Assembly (NCBI RefSeq): GCF_000185905.1
Contig: NC_014923.1
Span: 372,001 to 436,000 of the forward strand
Direction: 5' to 3'
Source: Mesorhizobium ciceri biovar biserrulae WSM1271
Lineage (GTDB): Bacteria; Pseudomonadota; Alphaproteobacteria; Rhizobiales; Rhizobiaceae
Length of the DNA stretch: 64,000 nt
The notes under the pieces: model-generated
Told to the model about the DNA's origin: nothing
Database searches by the model: none
What the model saw: the letters and a program-made list of their open reading frames with translations, nothing else
Program-made: the position numbers and the translations under genes
In this document: positions 51,411 through 59,218 of the stretch, piece after piece
Layout of the letters: each line of letters opens with the position of its first letter
How positions within the stretch are numbered: the first letter of the stretch is position 1

Positions 51411-53000
51411 ATGAAAACTGAACTCGATTATCTCGCCGAACTCGCCGGTCACGGCCGGATATCGCGCCGTGCCTTTCTTGGGCGCGCCGCCGCGCTCGGC
51501 GTATCGGCGGCCATGATGCCGGCGCTGGCCGGCAAGGCATTTGCCCAGACGGCGGTGAAGGGCGGTATCATCAAGGCTGGCCTGCAGGGCGGGGAATCCA
51601 CCAACAGCCTCGATCCGGCGCTGAATCTCAGCCAGGTAACCTTCAGCTTCGGCAAGCTTTGGGGCGAGTATCTTGTGCGCCTCACACCGGACAACAAGCT
51701 GGTCAACCTGATTGCCGAAGAGATTGGCGCCTCAGCCGACGCCAAGACATGGACGATCAAGATCCGCGATGGCATCGAGTTCCACAATGGCAAGACGGTC
51801 GGCGCGGAGGACGTTGCCGCCACCATCGAGCGCCATGCGGACGAGAAGTCCAAGTCCGGAGCACTCGGCATCCTCAAGAACATCAAGGGCGTCAAGGCGA
51901 GCGGCAAGGAAGTCATCGTCACGCTCGGCGACGCCGATGCCGACTTCCCTTATCTGATGGCCGACTACCATCTCGTCATCCAGCCGAATGGCGGCAAGGA
52001 CGATCCGAATGCCGGCATCAGCGCCGGACCCTACAAGGTTAGCGTCAACCAGCCAGGCGTGCGCCATGGCGGCGAGCGTTTCGCCAATTACTGGCTTGGC
52101 GACAAGGCCGGCCATGCCGACCAGGTCGAGATCATCGTCATCAATGATGCGACCGCACGGCTTGCAGCCTTGCAAGGCGGCCAGGTGCAAATGATCAACC
52201 GCGTCGAACCCAAGGTCGTCGATCTGGTCAAGCGCATCGCGGGCGTTTCCATCGAGAACGTCTCGGGCAAGGGCTACTATCCGTTCAACATGTTCTGCGA
52301 CACCGCACCTTTCGACAGCAATGATCTGCGCATGGCGCTGAAGCTAGCCATGGACCGCGACGAGATGCTGGAAAAGATCCTGCGCGGCTATGGCTCGGTG
52401 GGTAACGACTTCCCGATCAACGAGGCCTATCCGCTGTTTTCCGCCGATATCGAACAGCGCAAGTTCGATCCGGACAAGGCGGCGGCAGCCTACAAGAAAT
52501 CAGGCCACAGCGGCTCGATCGTGCTGCGCACCTCGGACGTCGCCTTCCCGGGCGCCGTCGATGCCGCACAGCTCTATCAGCAGTCCTGCGCCAAAGCCGG
52601 CATCAAGATCGAGATCAAGCGCGAACCCGGCGACGGCTACTGGTCGGAAGTCTGGAACAAGCAGCCCTTCTCGCTCTCCTACTGGGGCGGACGCGCCACG
52701 CAGGACCAGATGTATTCCACCGGCTATGTCTCGACAGCCGACTGGAACGACACGCGCTTCAAGCGGCCGGAATTCGACAAGATGCTGTTTACCGCGCGCG
52801 GCGAGCTCGACCAGGCCAAGCGCCAGGCGATCTACCACGATATGGCAGTGATGATGCGTGACGAAGGCGGGCTGATCGTGCCCTTCTTCAACCAGTTCAT
52901 CGACGCGGCCGCCACCAACAAGATCGGCGGCTATGCCAAGAGCCCTATCGGCGAAATGATGGACGGCTACGCGCTTGCCGAGTGCTGGCTCAACGCTTGA
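51411..53000 (+). CDS. Oligopeptide-type ABC substrate-binding protein, copy 2
   Basis: A 529-residue paralogue of the protein at 46159, aligned almost end to end with few gaps and the same landmarks (IRDGIEFHNGKTVGAEDVAA, DLRMALKLAMDRDEMLEKIL, SYWGGRATQDQMYST). It also has a Tat signal (GRISRRAFLGRAAALG) ending near residue 45. Differences cluster in the central lobe (GVSIENVSGKGYYPFNMFCD against GVTIRNHAGPGHYVFIMHCN), where ligands are likely to touch, so the two may bind related but different substrates. RBS GGGGTAGGA precedes ATG. A strong hairpin follows the gene. Confidence 0.92.
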   Translation: MKTELDYLAELAGHGRISRRAFLGRAAALGVSAAMMPALAGKAFAQTAVKGGIIKAGLQGGESTNSLDPALNLSQVTFSFGKLWGEYLVRLTPDNKLVNLIAEEIGASADAKTWTIKIRDGIEFHNGKTVGAEDVAATIERHADEKSKSGALGILKNIKGVKASGKEVIVTLGDADADFPYLMADYHLVIQPNGGKDDPNAGISAGPYKVSVNQPGVRHGGERFANYWLGDKAGHADQVEIIVINDATARLAALQGGQVQMINRVEPKVVDLVKRIAGVSIENVSGKGYYPFNMFCDTAPFDSNDLRMALKLAMDRDEMLEKILRGYGSVGNDFPINEAYPLFSADIEQRKFDPDKAAAAYKKSGHSGSIVLRTSDVAFPGAVDAAQLYQQSCAKAGIKIEIKREPGDGYWSEVWNKQPFSLSYWGGRATQDQMYSTGYVSTADWNDTRFKRPEFDKMLFTARGELDQAKRQAIYHDMAVMMRDEGGLIVPFFNQFIDAAATNKIGGYAKSPIGEMMDGYALAECWLNA

Positions 53001-53031
53001 GCGGACCCTGATCGGCCGATTTCATCTATCA

Positions 53032-53065
53032 GAACGCCGTGTGCCCGGGACGGCACACGGCGTTC
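53032..53065. terminator. Strong perfect hairpin after second binding-protein gene
   Basis: GAACGCCGTGTGCC (53032-53045) pairs perfectly with GGCACACGGCGTTC (53052-53065) around a six-base loop. No long U tract follows, but stem stability and position between two genes suggest a terminator or 3'-end stabiliser of the ABC transcript. Confidence 0.65.
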
Positions 53066-53085
53066 CCGTTTCAACCGCCAACCGC

Positions 53086-53937
53086 ATGGAGCAGCCCGTG
53101 GCGCTCAAATCCAAGCTTCTGCTGATCATCCTCGATGGCGTGCCTTACCGGAACTGGCGCCGGCTGATGGGCAATCTCGAAGGCTGGGTGCAATCGGGCG
53201 AGGCGCGCGTCTGGAAGATGCGCTCGGTGCTGCCGTCGACCTCGGCCTGCTGCTATGCCTCGATCCACACCGGGGTTTCGCCGCAGGTGCACGGGATTCT
53301 CTCCAATGAGAACCGTTTCCGCGTCGAGCAGCCCGATATCTTCTCCGAGGTCAGCAAGGCAGGCGGCAAGACGGGGGCGGTGACCCATTCCTACTGGTCG
53401 GAATTCTTCCGCGCCTACCCGTTCAACCTGGTGGAGGGCATGGAATTCGACGAGCCAGGCGGGCCGATCACGCATGGCCGCTTCCACACCATGACCGGTT
53501 ACAATCTCCGCAACCAGATGACGCCGAGCGATGTCGACCTGTTCGCGACGCTGACCATGCTGACGAAACGCCATGGCATCGACTACGGCATCCTGCACAC
53601 CTGCACGCTGGATTCGATGGGACACCGCTTCGGCCACGACTGCCACGAGATGGACCATGCCGTCTATGCGATGGACGGCATGCTGGCCGCCTTCCTGCCG
53701 CGCTGGATCGAAGCCGGCTATGAGGTGATCGTCACCGCCGATCACGGCCAGACCGATCGTGGCCATCACGGCGGCCATGACGACGAGATGCAGGATTTCG
53801 CGCTGTATTATTTTGGACTAGGCAAAGGGCCGGATACGGACACACTACTCGACCAGCTGCAGCTGGCGCCGACGGTGCTGAGCCGACTGGGCGTTCCCGT
53901 GCCCGCAACGATGAAGGCGAAGTCTTTCTTGGAGTGA
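53086..53937 (+). CDS. Alkaline-phosphatase-type (nucleotide pyrophosphatase/PDE-like) hydrolase
   Basis: A 283-residue member of the alkaline phosphatase superfamily. A metal-binding ILDGVPYRNWRRL lies near the start. The nucleophile region is LPSTSACCYASIHTGVSPQ, followed by HGILSNENRF. Further metal ligands are in DSMGHRFGHDCHEMDHAVY and VTADHGQTDRGHHGGHDDE near the C-terminus. There is no signal peptide from the chosen start, so it is probably cytoplasmic. It follows the peptide ABC operon and might process the imported compound if that is a phosphoester or phosphonate, which is speculation. GTG at 53098 is another possible start. Confidence 0.85.
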   Translation: MEQPVALKSKLLLIILDGVPYRNWRRLMGNLEGWVQSGEARVWKMRSVLPSTSACCYASIHTGVSPQVHGILSNENRFRVEQPDIFSEVSKAGGKTGAVTHSYWSEFFRAYPFNLVEGMEFDEPGGPITHGRFHTMTGYNLRNQMTPSDVDLFATLTMLTKRHGIDYGILHTCTLDSMGHRFGHDCHEMDHAVYAMDGMLAAFLPRWIEAGYEVIVTADHGQTDRGHHGGHDDEMQDFALYYFGLGKGPDTDTLLDQLQLAPTVLSRLGVPVPATMKAKSFLE

Positions 53938-53959
53938 GAAGCGGTCCGCGAAGCTCTTC

Positions 53960-53982
53960 CCTTCTGCCCTTGTGGGAGAAGG
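53960..53982. repeat. Fragment of rhizobial intergenic element
   Basis: CCTTCTGCCCTTGTGGGAGAAGG differs by one base from the 23-base left end of the element at 19799. The remaining element is missing. Confidence 0.6.
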
Positions 53983-54107
53983 AAGAGGCGCACCTCTGGC
54001 AACCTCCGTGCTCTTCGGTTAGCCTCCGCAAAATTCCTTGGCGGAGGATGAACCTTTTTGGGCCGATCAGCGACAGAGCAGACAGGAGCCAGGCGGCTCG
54101 ACCGGCC

Positions 54108-54674
54108 ATGACGGCAGCGACGGAGACCGATCGCGCGCTTGTCGACCGGGTCGCGAAGGGCGACCGAGCCGCCGTGCGGCTCCTGTTCATGCGTCACCAC
54201 GCGCGGGTCTACCGCTTCGTGGCGCGCCAGACGGGATCGGAAATGATGGCCGACGATATCGCCAACGAAGTCTTCCTCGAGCTGTGGCGTCAGGCGCCCG
54301 GCTTCGAAGGGCGTTCCGAAGTCTCGACATGGCTGCTCGGCATTGCCCGTTTCAAGGCGCTGTCCTTTCTGCGCAAGAAAAAGGAAGACTGGATCGACGA
54401 CGAGGCCGCCGCCGCAGTGCCCGACGGCGCCGACACACCGGAAGTCGTCACCATGAAGGAAGACAAGGCGGCCGCCCTGCGGCGCTTCGTCGACGCCTTG
54501 CCGGAAGAGCATCGCGCCGTCATCGATCTTGCCTATTATCACGGGCAGTCGGTGAGCGAGATCAGCGAGGTGCTCGACATTCCGGTCGCCACCGTCAAGA
54601 CCCGGATGTTCTACGCCCGCAAGAAACTCGGCGAGGCTCTCAAGGCCGCCGGTTACGATAGGGGGTGGCCATGA
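54108..54674 (+). CDS. ECF-type RNA polymerase sigma factor
   Basis: A 188-residue sigma-70 family protein of ECF size. Region 2 is visible as FMRHHARVYRFVARQTGSE, then DIANEVFLELWRQAPGFEGR and STWLLGIARFKALSFLRKKK. Region 4 is ALPEEHRAVIDLAYYHGQSV, then VLDIPVATVKTRMFYARKKL. The start is uncertain: ATG at 54108 gives normal length, while ATG at 54048 adds 20 residues but has GGAGG touching it. It overlaps the anti-sigma gene (ATGA), the standard sign of a sigma/anti-sigma pair. Its probable targets include its own operon and the downstream protease. Confidence 0.93.
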   Translation: MTAATETDRALVDRVAKGDRAAVRLLFMRHHARVYRFVARQTGSEMMADDIANEVFLELWRQAPGFEGRSEVSTWLLGIARFKALSFLRKKKEDWIDDEAAAAVPDGADTPEVVTMKEDKAAALRRFVDALPEEHRAVIDLAYYHGQSVSEISEVLDIPVATVKTRMFYARKKLGEALKAAGYDRGWP

Positions 54675-55339
54675 GCGCCGCTGAAAAGATGTCGCGCCGC
54701 GACGAAATGGAAACGCTGCTGCCGTTCTACCTGAACGGCTCGCTGGAAGGTTCCGACCTGGAAGCGGTCGAGGAATGGCTGGCCAGCGATCCGGCCGCAC
54801 TTGCCGCCCTTGGCGAAGCTGAAGCCGAATTCTCCGGCGCCACGGCCGCCAACGAAGCAATCCGGCCGCCGGCCGATGCGCTCAGCCGCTTTGCCAAGGC
54901 ACTCGACGCCGAGGCCGGGCCTGCGCGCAAGCCGGCAGGATCGTCCTGGCTGGCGCAGGCCTGGGGCCGCTTCATGGCGGTGCCGGTCGGCGTCGCCTGG
55001 GCGGCAGCCGCGGTTCTGCTGGCGCTGGTCATGGTGCAGTCGTTTGTCGAACCCGGCGGAAAGGGCAATGATTTCGAGATTGCCGGCGCGCAAGACGATC
55101 TGGCGAAAATGCCGTACGCCCTGGTCAAGTTCAAGCCGGATGCGAAGATGTCGGACATTTCCGCCTTCCTCGGCAGCAACGGGCTGAAGATCGTCGGCGG
55201 ACCGACCGCCGACGGCGTGTTCCGGCTCGGCATCCCTGCTGCCAACGCAGCCGACTACACCAGGCAAATCGGCCTTGTTGCCGCCCAGGCTTTCACGGAG
55301 ACTGTGATCGAGGGAAGGAAACCGCTTGATGGCGGCTGA
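54671..55339 (+). CDS. Membrane anti-sigma factor with protease-propeptide-like C-terminus
   Basis: A 222-residue single-pass protein. The cytoplasmic N-terminus (ETLLPFYLNGSLEGSDLEAV) fits the anti-sigma domain and has no zinc-binding HxxxCxxC. One membrane helix lies at about residues 103-126. The periplasmic part (about 148-218), from ALVKFKPDAKMSDISAFLGS to GVFRLGIPAAN, has the pattern of an inhibitor-I9/fervidolysin-like propeptide and resembles the N-terminal region of the protease encoded next, which overlaps this gene by 11 bases. It probably holds the sigma factor at the membrane; the periplasmic domain may sense or bind the protease. Confidence 0.88.
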   Translation: MSAAEKMSRRDEMETLLPFYLNGSLEGSDLEAVEEWLASDPAALAALGEAEAEFSGATAANEAIRPPADALSRFAKALDAEAGPARKPAGSSWLAQAWGRFMAVPVGVAWAAAAVLLALVMVQSFVEPGGKGNDFEIAGAQDDLAKMPYALVKFKPDAKMSDISAFLGSNGLKIVGGPTADGVFRLGIPAANAADYTRQIGLVAAQAFTETVIEGRKPLDGG

Positions 55340-56765
55340 GGCGGTCATTCGATTTGCGGCAATGCTTGCGGCGGCGATGACAATCGTCGCCGTGCCCGCG
55401 TCGGCGCAGACCAAAGATCCCAATCCCGACCAGACGAAAATCGACTGCCGCGACGGGTCCAATGCGGCAGGCGCCGACTGCGCCAAGGATGGCAGCGACA
55501 CAGAGGGCGGATCGGATGCGGCGCAATCCGGCGCGGTGTTCCTGCCGGCCCTGATCGTCGACCTGTTTCCCAACCCGGCGGCGCCCCCGACCCCTGTGCC
55601 GACGCCACGGCCCGAACCGGCGACGCCGCCGGCCGATACTCAAGCCGGCCCCCCGCCCGGTGGCCCGATCGTCTCGCCGACCGATCTCATTGCCGTTCAG
55701 CCGCGGCGCGCGGTGGTTGGCGATTTCGTGCCCGACGAGGTGCTGGTGACCGTCGACGGCGATGCCGGCGCTGTCCAGCAGATCGCCGCCTCCTTCGGCC
55801 TGCAGGTGCGCTCGCAGCGCCAGTCGCGGCTGCTTGGCACCACACTGGTGCGCTTCGGCATTCCCGACGGCCGGCCCGTCGGCGTCGTGCTGGCGCAACT
55901 GGCCGCCGACGGCCGCACCCAGCGGCGCGAGCCCAATCACGTCTATTCGCTGCAGCAGGCCGCCGGCATCGTCAACTATGCGTTCGACCGCATTGCACTC
56001 GATTCCAAGCAGGCCAGCGGAGAAAACGTCCGCATCGCGGTGATCGACACCGGCATCGACGACACCAACCCGGCGCTCTCGGGCGTCATTGCCGGGCAGT
56101 TCGACGCCATGCCCGACGTGCCGATCGAAAAGCGCGATCACGGCACGTCGATCGACGGGCTGATCGCCGGCGTCGGCGCGCTGGAAGGCATGGCACCGGG
56201 CGCAAAAATCTATCACGCCCGCGCCTTCGAGGGCGGCAAGTCGACCATGGACGTCATCCTGTCGGCGCTCGACTGGGCGGCGGAACAGGACGTGCGCATC
56301 ATCAATATGAGCTTTGTCGGGCCGAAGAACGATTTGCTCGGCGTCGCCTGCCGCAATGCCCGCGCGCTCGGCATGGTGCTGGTCGCCGCAGCCGGTAACA
56401 ACGGGCCGAAGGCGCCCTATGGCTATCCGGCCGCCTTCGATAGTGTCATCGCGGTGACCGCCACCGATGCCAAGGACGGGCTGATGCCGCAGGCCAATCG
56501 CGGCGCCTATGTCTTCATCTCGGCACCCGGCGTCGAGATGGTGGCGCCGAGCGGCGCCGGCTCGGATGTGGTCACAGGCACCTCGTTTGCCGCGGCGATC
56601 GTGAGCGGCGCCATCGCCAATCTCATCCATGCCGCGCCCGATCGCTCGGCCGACGACATCGAAAAGGCGCTCGCGGCAACGGCCAGGGATCTCGGCCCCA
56701 AGGGACGCGACAATGATTTCGGCTACGGCCTGCTGGACATCAAGGCGGCGGCGGCAAAGGACTAG
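55329..56765 (+). CDS. Secreted subtilisin-like serine protease (family S8)
   Basis: A 478-residue exported protease. A signal peptide ends near ASAQ at residue 26. A Pro-rich linker follows (about residues 80-115), then a propeptide-like domain (PDEVLVTVDGD ... TLVRFGIPDGRPV). The catalytic domain has Asp240 in IAVIDTGIDDTN, His271 in RDHGTSIDGLIAG and Ser419 in GTSFAAAIVSGA, with the oxyanion Asn in AAAGNNGPKAPYG. All triad residues are present. It is encoded with and overlaps the anti-sigma gene, so it is probably a regulated envelope or extracellular protease. The stop overlaps the convergent gene's stop. Confidence 0.93.
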   Translation: MAAEAVIRFAAMLAAAMTIVAVPASAQTKDPNPDQTKIDCRDGSNAAGADCAKDGSDTEGGSDAAQSGAVFLPALIVDLFPNPAAPPTPVPTPRPEPATPPADTQAGPPPGGPIVSPTDLIAVQPRRAVVGDFVPDEVLVTVDGDAGAVQQIAASFGLQVRSQRQSRLLGTTLVRFGIPDGRPVGVVLAQLAADGRTQRREPNHVYSLQQAAGIVNYAFDRIALDSKQASGENVRIAVIDTGIDDTNPALSGVIAGQFDAMPDVPIEKRDHGTSIDGLIAGVGALEGMAPGAKIYHARAFEGGKSTMDVILSALDWAAEQDVRIINMSFVGPKNDLLGVACRNARALGMVLVAAAGNNGPKAPYGYPAAFDSVIAVTATDAKDGLMPQANRGAYVFISAPGVEMVAPSGAGSDVVTGTSFAAAIVSGAIANLIHAAPDRSADDIEKALAATARDLGPKGRDNDFGYGLLDIKAAAAKD

Positions 56766-57271
56766 TCTGCGACAGTCCAAGCCGCGGCTTGCGGAGGACG
56801 CACCAGAAAATAGAACGCGACGATGTGCGTGATCATCAGCAGCGGCACGTAGATGATCGGGATCGCGTAGGTGGCGCCCAGTTCGCCCGCACGCTGGGGG
56901 AGGCCGACCTGGATGGCGTGGTAATAGTCCACGATGAGGTCGACCGTCCCGACCAGATTGAAGGCGACGACGAGCGCCCAGAAGAGCTGAGGTATCCTCA
57001 CCGTGAGCAGCGCCAGCATGGCCAGCACTCCTGTTGCAAGGTCGCCGTAGGCAGCAAACACGGCAAAGCCGGCAGGCAAATCGGGGCTGACGACACCCGG
57101 AACGAGGAAGACCAGCCCGAAGAAGCGGAAGCTGTGCAGAGCGGCAACAGCGCGCTGCGCCGCGACCCGGTCCATCGACCTGAGCCACGGCAAACCGTAT
57201 GTAGCGAAGCAAAGCAGCCACGCGACATAGCCCAGAACAAGATGGATTTGGAATAGGACTTCGGTGGACAT
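56762..57271 (-). CDS. Four-helix membrane protein of unknown function
   Basis: A 169-residue protein with about four or five hydrophobic helices (FQIHLVLGYVAWLLCFATYG, GFAVFAAYGDLATGVLAMLA, PQLFWALVVAFNLVGTVDLI, and YVPLLMITHIVAFYFLV). It resembles small uncharacterised inner-membrane proteins; I cannot assign a function. The stop overlaps the convergent protease stop by three bases (CTAG). It lies downstream of the methyltransferase gene on the same strand with a 22-base gap and is probably in the same unit. Confidence 0.78.
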   Translation of the reverse strand: MSTEVLFQIHLVLGYVAWLLCFATYGLPWLRSMDRVAAQRAVAALHSFRFFGLVFLVPGVVSPDLPAGFAVFAAYGDLATGVLAMLALLTVRIPQLFWALVVAFNLVGTVDLIVDYYHAIQVGLPQRAGELGATYAIPIIYVPLLMITHIVAFYFLVRPPQAAAWTVAD

Positions 57272-57293
57272 CTGGCCTCCCTCGGCAACTGGT

Positions 57294-58112
57294 TCATGCG
57301 GCCTCGAACACTGCGGTCAGGATACCGAGCCGACCTTGCATAAGATTTCGTCCGAGGTTGGCCGCAAGCTCAGCGAAGTCCGGTCCCATCACCACGCCGA
57401 GATTGGGCGAAGGCGGCGGCCCCGACGCGCGCAACTGTGCGAACCACGCCTTGGCGGCGTCGGTGTCGTCTTGCCATGCCAGCATGCGGAAGCTGGCCGG
57501 TTCGATCGCCTCGCGCGTCGCACCGGCTGTTAGGAGAAAGCTCGTCGCCGGCGTTCTCGCCCAGGGAAGCGGATAGTGCGGCTCGCCTCCAGACAACACG
57601 ACGTCGTATGTGGCAAACCTGCCGCCTGGCTTCAGCACGCGCCGAATCTCGCTGTAGAGCAGCGTCCGGTCAGAGATGTTCATCGCCACGTGCTGCAACA
57701 GCACCGCGTCGAAACGGCCATCGTCGAATGGGAGCTCCAATGCGCTGGCGGTCTGGAACGACAGCTGCCCGCTCTGTCCCGTGCGCTCGGTCAGATAGCG
57801 CGCGGCATCCACGAAAGGCTCGCTGAGATCCACGCCAGTAACCCGGCAGCCATAGGTCGCAGCCAGAAAGCGCGCCGGCCCACCGACGCCCGAGCCGACG
57901 TCCAGTATCGACATGCCGGCAGCGATCCCCGCCAATTGGGCAAGCTCGCCGGTGGCAGCTAGCCCACGGGTGTGAAACTGGTCGAGAACGCCCAATTGTT
58001 GGGGCGTGAGGAGCTGGTCCTCCGGGCCGAGGGCAGCCAACACCGTCTTCAGCCGCTCGGTCAGGCCCGTCGCGCGATAATGGTCGCGTACCCCTTCAAG
58101 TTCATCGGTCAT
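57294..58112 (-). CDS. SAM-dependent methyltransferase
   Basis: A 272-residue class I methyltransferase. Motif I is ILDVGSGVGGPARFLA near residue 70, followed by an acidic VTGVDLSEPFVDAA and post-motif LPFDDGRFDAVLLQHVAMNI with LKPGGRFATYDVV. It belongs to the UbiE/sterol-methyltransferase-like group; the acceptor is unknown. It starts opposite a LysR gene across 78 bases containing a clear palindrome, and a small membrane protein gene follows, so the LysR protein probably controls this pair. Confidence 0.88.
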   Translation of the reverse strand: MTDELEGVRDHYRATGLTERLKTVLAALGPEDQLLTPQQLGVLDQFHTRGLAATGELAQLAGIAAGMSILDVGSGVGGPARFLAATYGCRVTGVDLSEPFVDAARYLTERTGQSGQLSFQTASALELPFDDGRFDAVLLQHVAMNISDRTLLYSEIRRVLKPGGRFATYDVVLSGGEPHYPLPWARTPATSFLLTAGATREAIEPASFRMLAWQDDTDAAKAWFAQLRASGPPPSPNLGVVMGPDFAELAANLGRNLMQGRLGILTAVFEAA

Positions 58113-58124
58113 CGCATGATGTCT

Positions 58125-58147
58125 CCTAGGTTCAGCTCATACCTAGG
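58125..58147. promoter_or_regulatory. Palindromic operator between methyltransferase and LysR genes
   Basis: CCTAGGT (58125-58131) and ACCTAGG (58141-58147) are perfect inverted arms with a nine-base spacer. The 23-bp size, dyad symmetry and location in a divergent LysR promoter fit a LysR recognition site. Confidence 0.6.
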
Positions 58148-58190
58148 CCCACTTCCATAATTCGACTACCCGGCGTAATAACAACAACCT

Positions 58191-59099
58191 ATGAAGCAGA
58201 ACTACACAGTCCGACATGGTGCGCTGGAGGGCATCGAGGCGTTCCTGGCTGTCGCTAGGCACCGCAACTTCCGCCGCGCCGCAGCGCAACTCGGCGTGAC
58301 ACCGTCCGCCGTGAGCCAGGCGGTGCGCGCGCTGGAGGCACGCATGGGTGCGGCGCTGTTCGTCCGCACGACACGGAGCGTCGGCTTGACCGAGCCTGGC
58401 CAGCGGTTCCTCGATCGTGCCGGCCCTGCTTTCGAAGAACTCGTCGCGGCCGGCGAGGCCGTGCGTGACATCGGCCAACGGCCGACCGGTCTGCTGCGCC
58501 TGTCCGTGCCCCGCGCTGTCGTGCCGTTGATCCTGGAGCCGATGATCGCGTCGTTCTGCCGGGCTTACCCCGAGATCGAGCTGGAGATCGCCGCGAGCGA
58601 CGAGATGGTCGATCTCGCGGCCGGCGGGTTCGATGCCGGCATCCGTCTCGGCCAGTTCATCGCGGTCGACATGGTCGCGGTGCGGCTAACCCCATCGTTT
58701 TCGTTCGTGGTCGTCGGCAGCCCTGACTATCTCAAACGCCACGGCCGCCCCGAACGCGTCGATGATCTGCGCAACCACGCCTGCCTGCGCTTGCGCCGTT
58801 CGAATGGCGCCATAGCGCCCTGGGCTTTCGTCGACGGCAACGAGACGATCGAGGCGATGCTCTCAGGCCCGCTGATAGCGCACGATTATCCGACATTGCT
58901 CGGGGCCGCGATGCGGGGCGTCGGGCTGGCGCAGACGCCTCGACCAATCGCTGAAGCTCCGATAGCCGAAGGTAAACTGGAACCGGTGCTGGACGGCATT
59001 GCCGCCACGACGCCCGGCGTCTTCCTGTATCATCCCGGCAAGCGCCAAGTCCTGCCGAAGCTGCGCGCCTTCATCGACCACCTCAAATCCGCGGCGTGA
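58191..59099 (+). CDS. LysR-family transcriptional regulator
   Basis: A 302-residue regulator. The N-terminal winged helix is FLAVARHRNFRRAAAQLGVT then SAVSQAVRALEARMGAALFV. The effector domain is of the PBP2 CrgA-like type (LLRLSVPRAVVPLILEP, ELEIAASDEMVDLAAGGFDA). It is divergent from the methyltransferase gene and followed by a convergent aglR. The probable operator is the 58125-58147 palindrome. Confidence 0.92.
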   Translation: MKQNYTVRHGALEGIEAFLAVARHRNFRRAAAQLGVTPSAVSQAVRALEARMGAALFVRTTRSVGLTEPGQRFLDRAGPAFEELVAAGEAVRDIGQRPTGLLRLSVPRAVVPLILEPMIASFCRAYPEIELEIAASDEMVDLAAGGFDAGIRLGQFIAVDMVAVRLTPSFSFVVVGSPDYLKRHGRPERVDDLRNHACLRLRRSNGAIAPWAFVDGNETIEAMLSGPLIAHDYPTLLGAAMRGVGLAQTPRPIAEAPIAEGKLEPVLDGIAATTPGVFLYHPGKRQVLPKLRAFIDHLKSAA

Positions 59100-59218
59100 G
59101 ATGTCGGAATCCGGCCCCCTTGCGGTGGTCTCGCTTCTGCCGGCGTCGGGCGAGATTGATGCGGCGTGAGTGTCGCGTCTCAACTCGATCCCGCAGAGCA
59201 CATGGCTTTGATCTCCAG

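Noticed and set aside
55293..57221. A 642-codon minus-strand open frame across the protease and membrane-protein genes
   Set aside because: It spans two genes with strong motifs and its own translation resembles no protein family.
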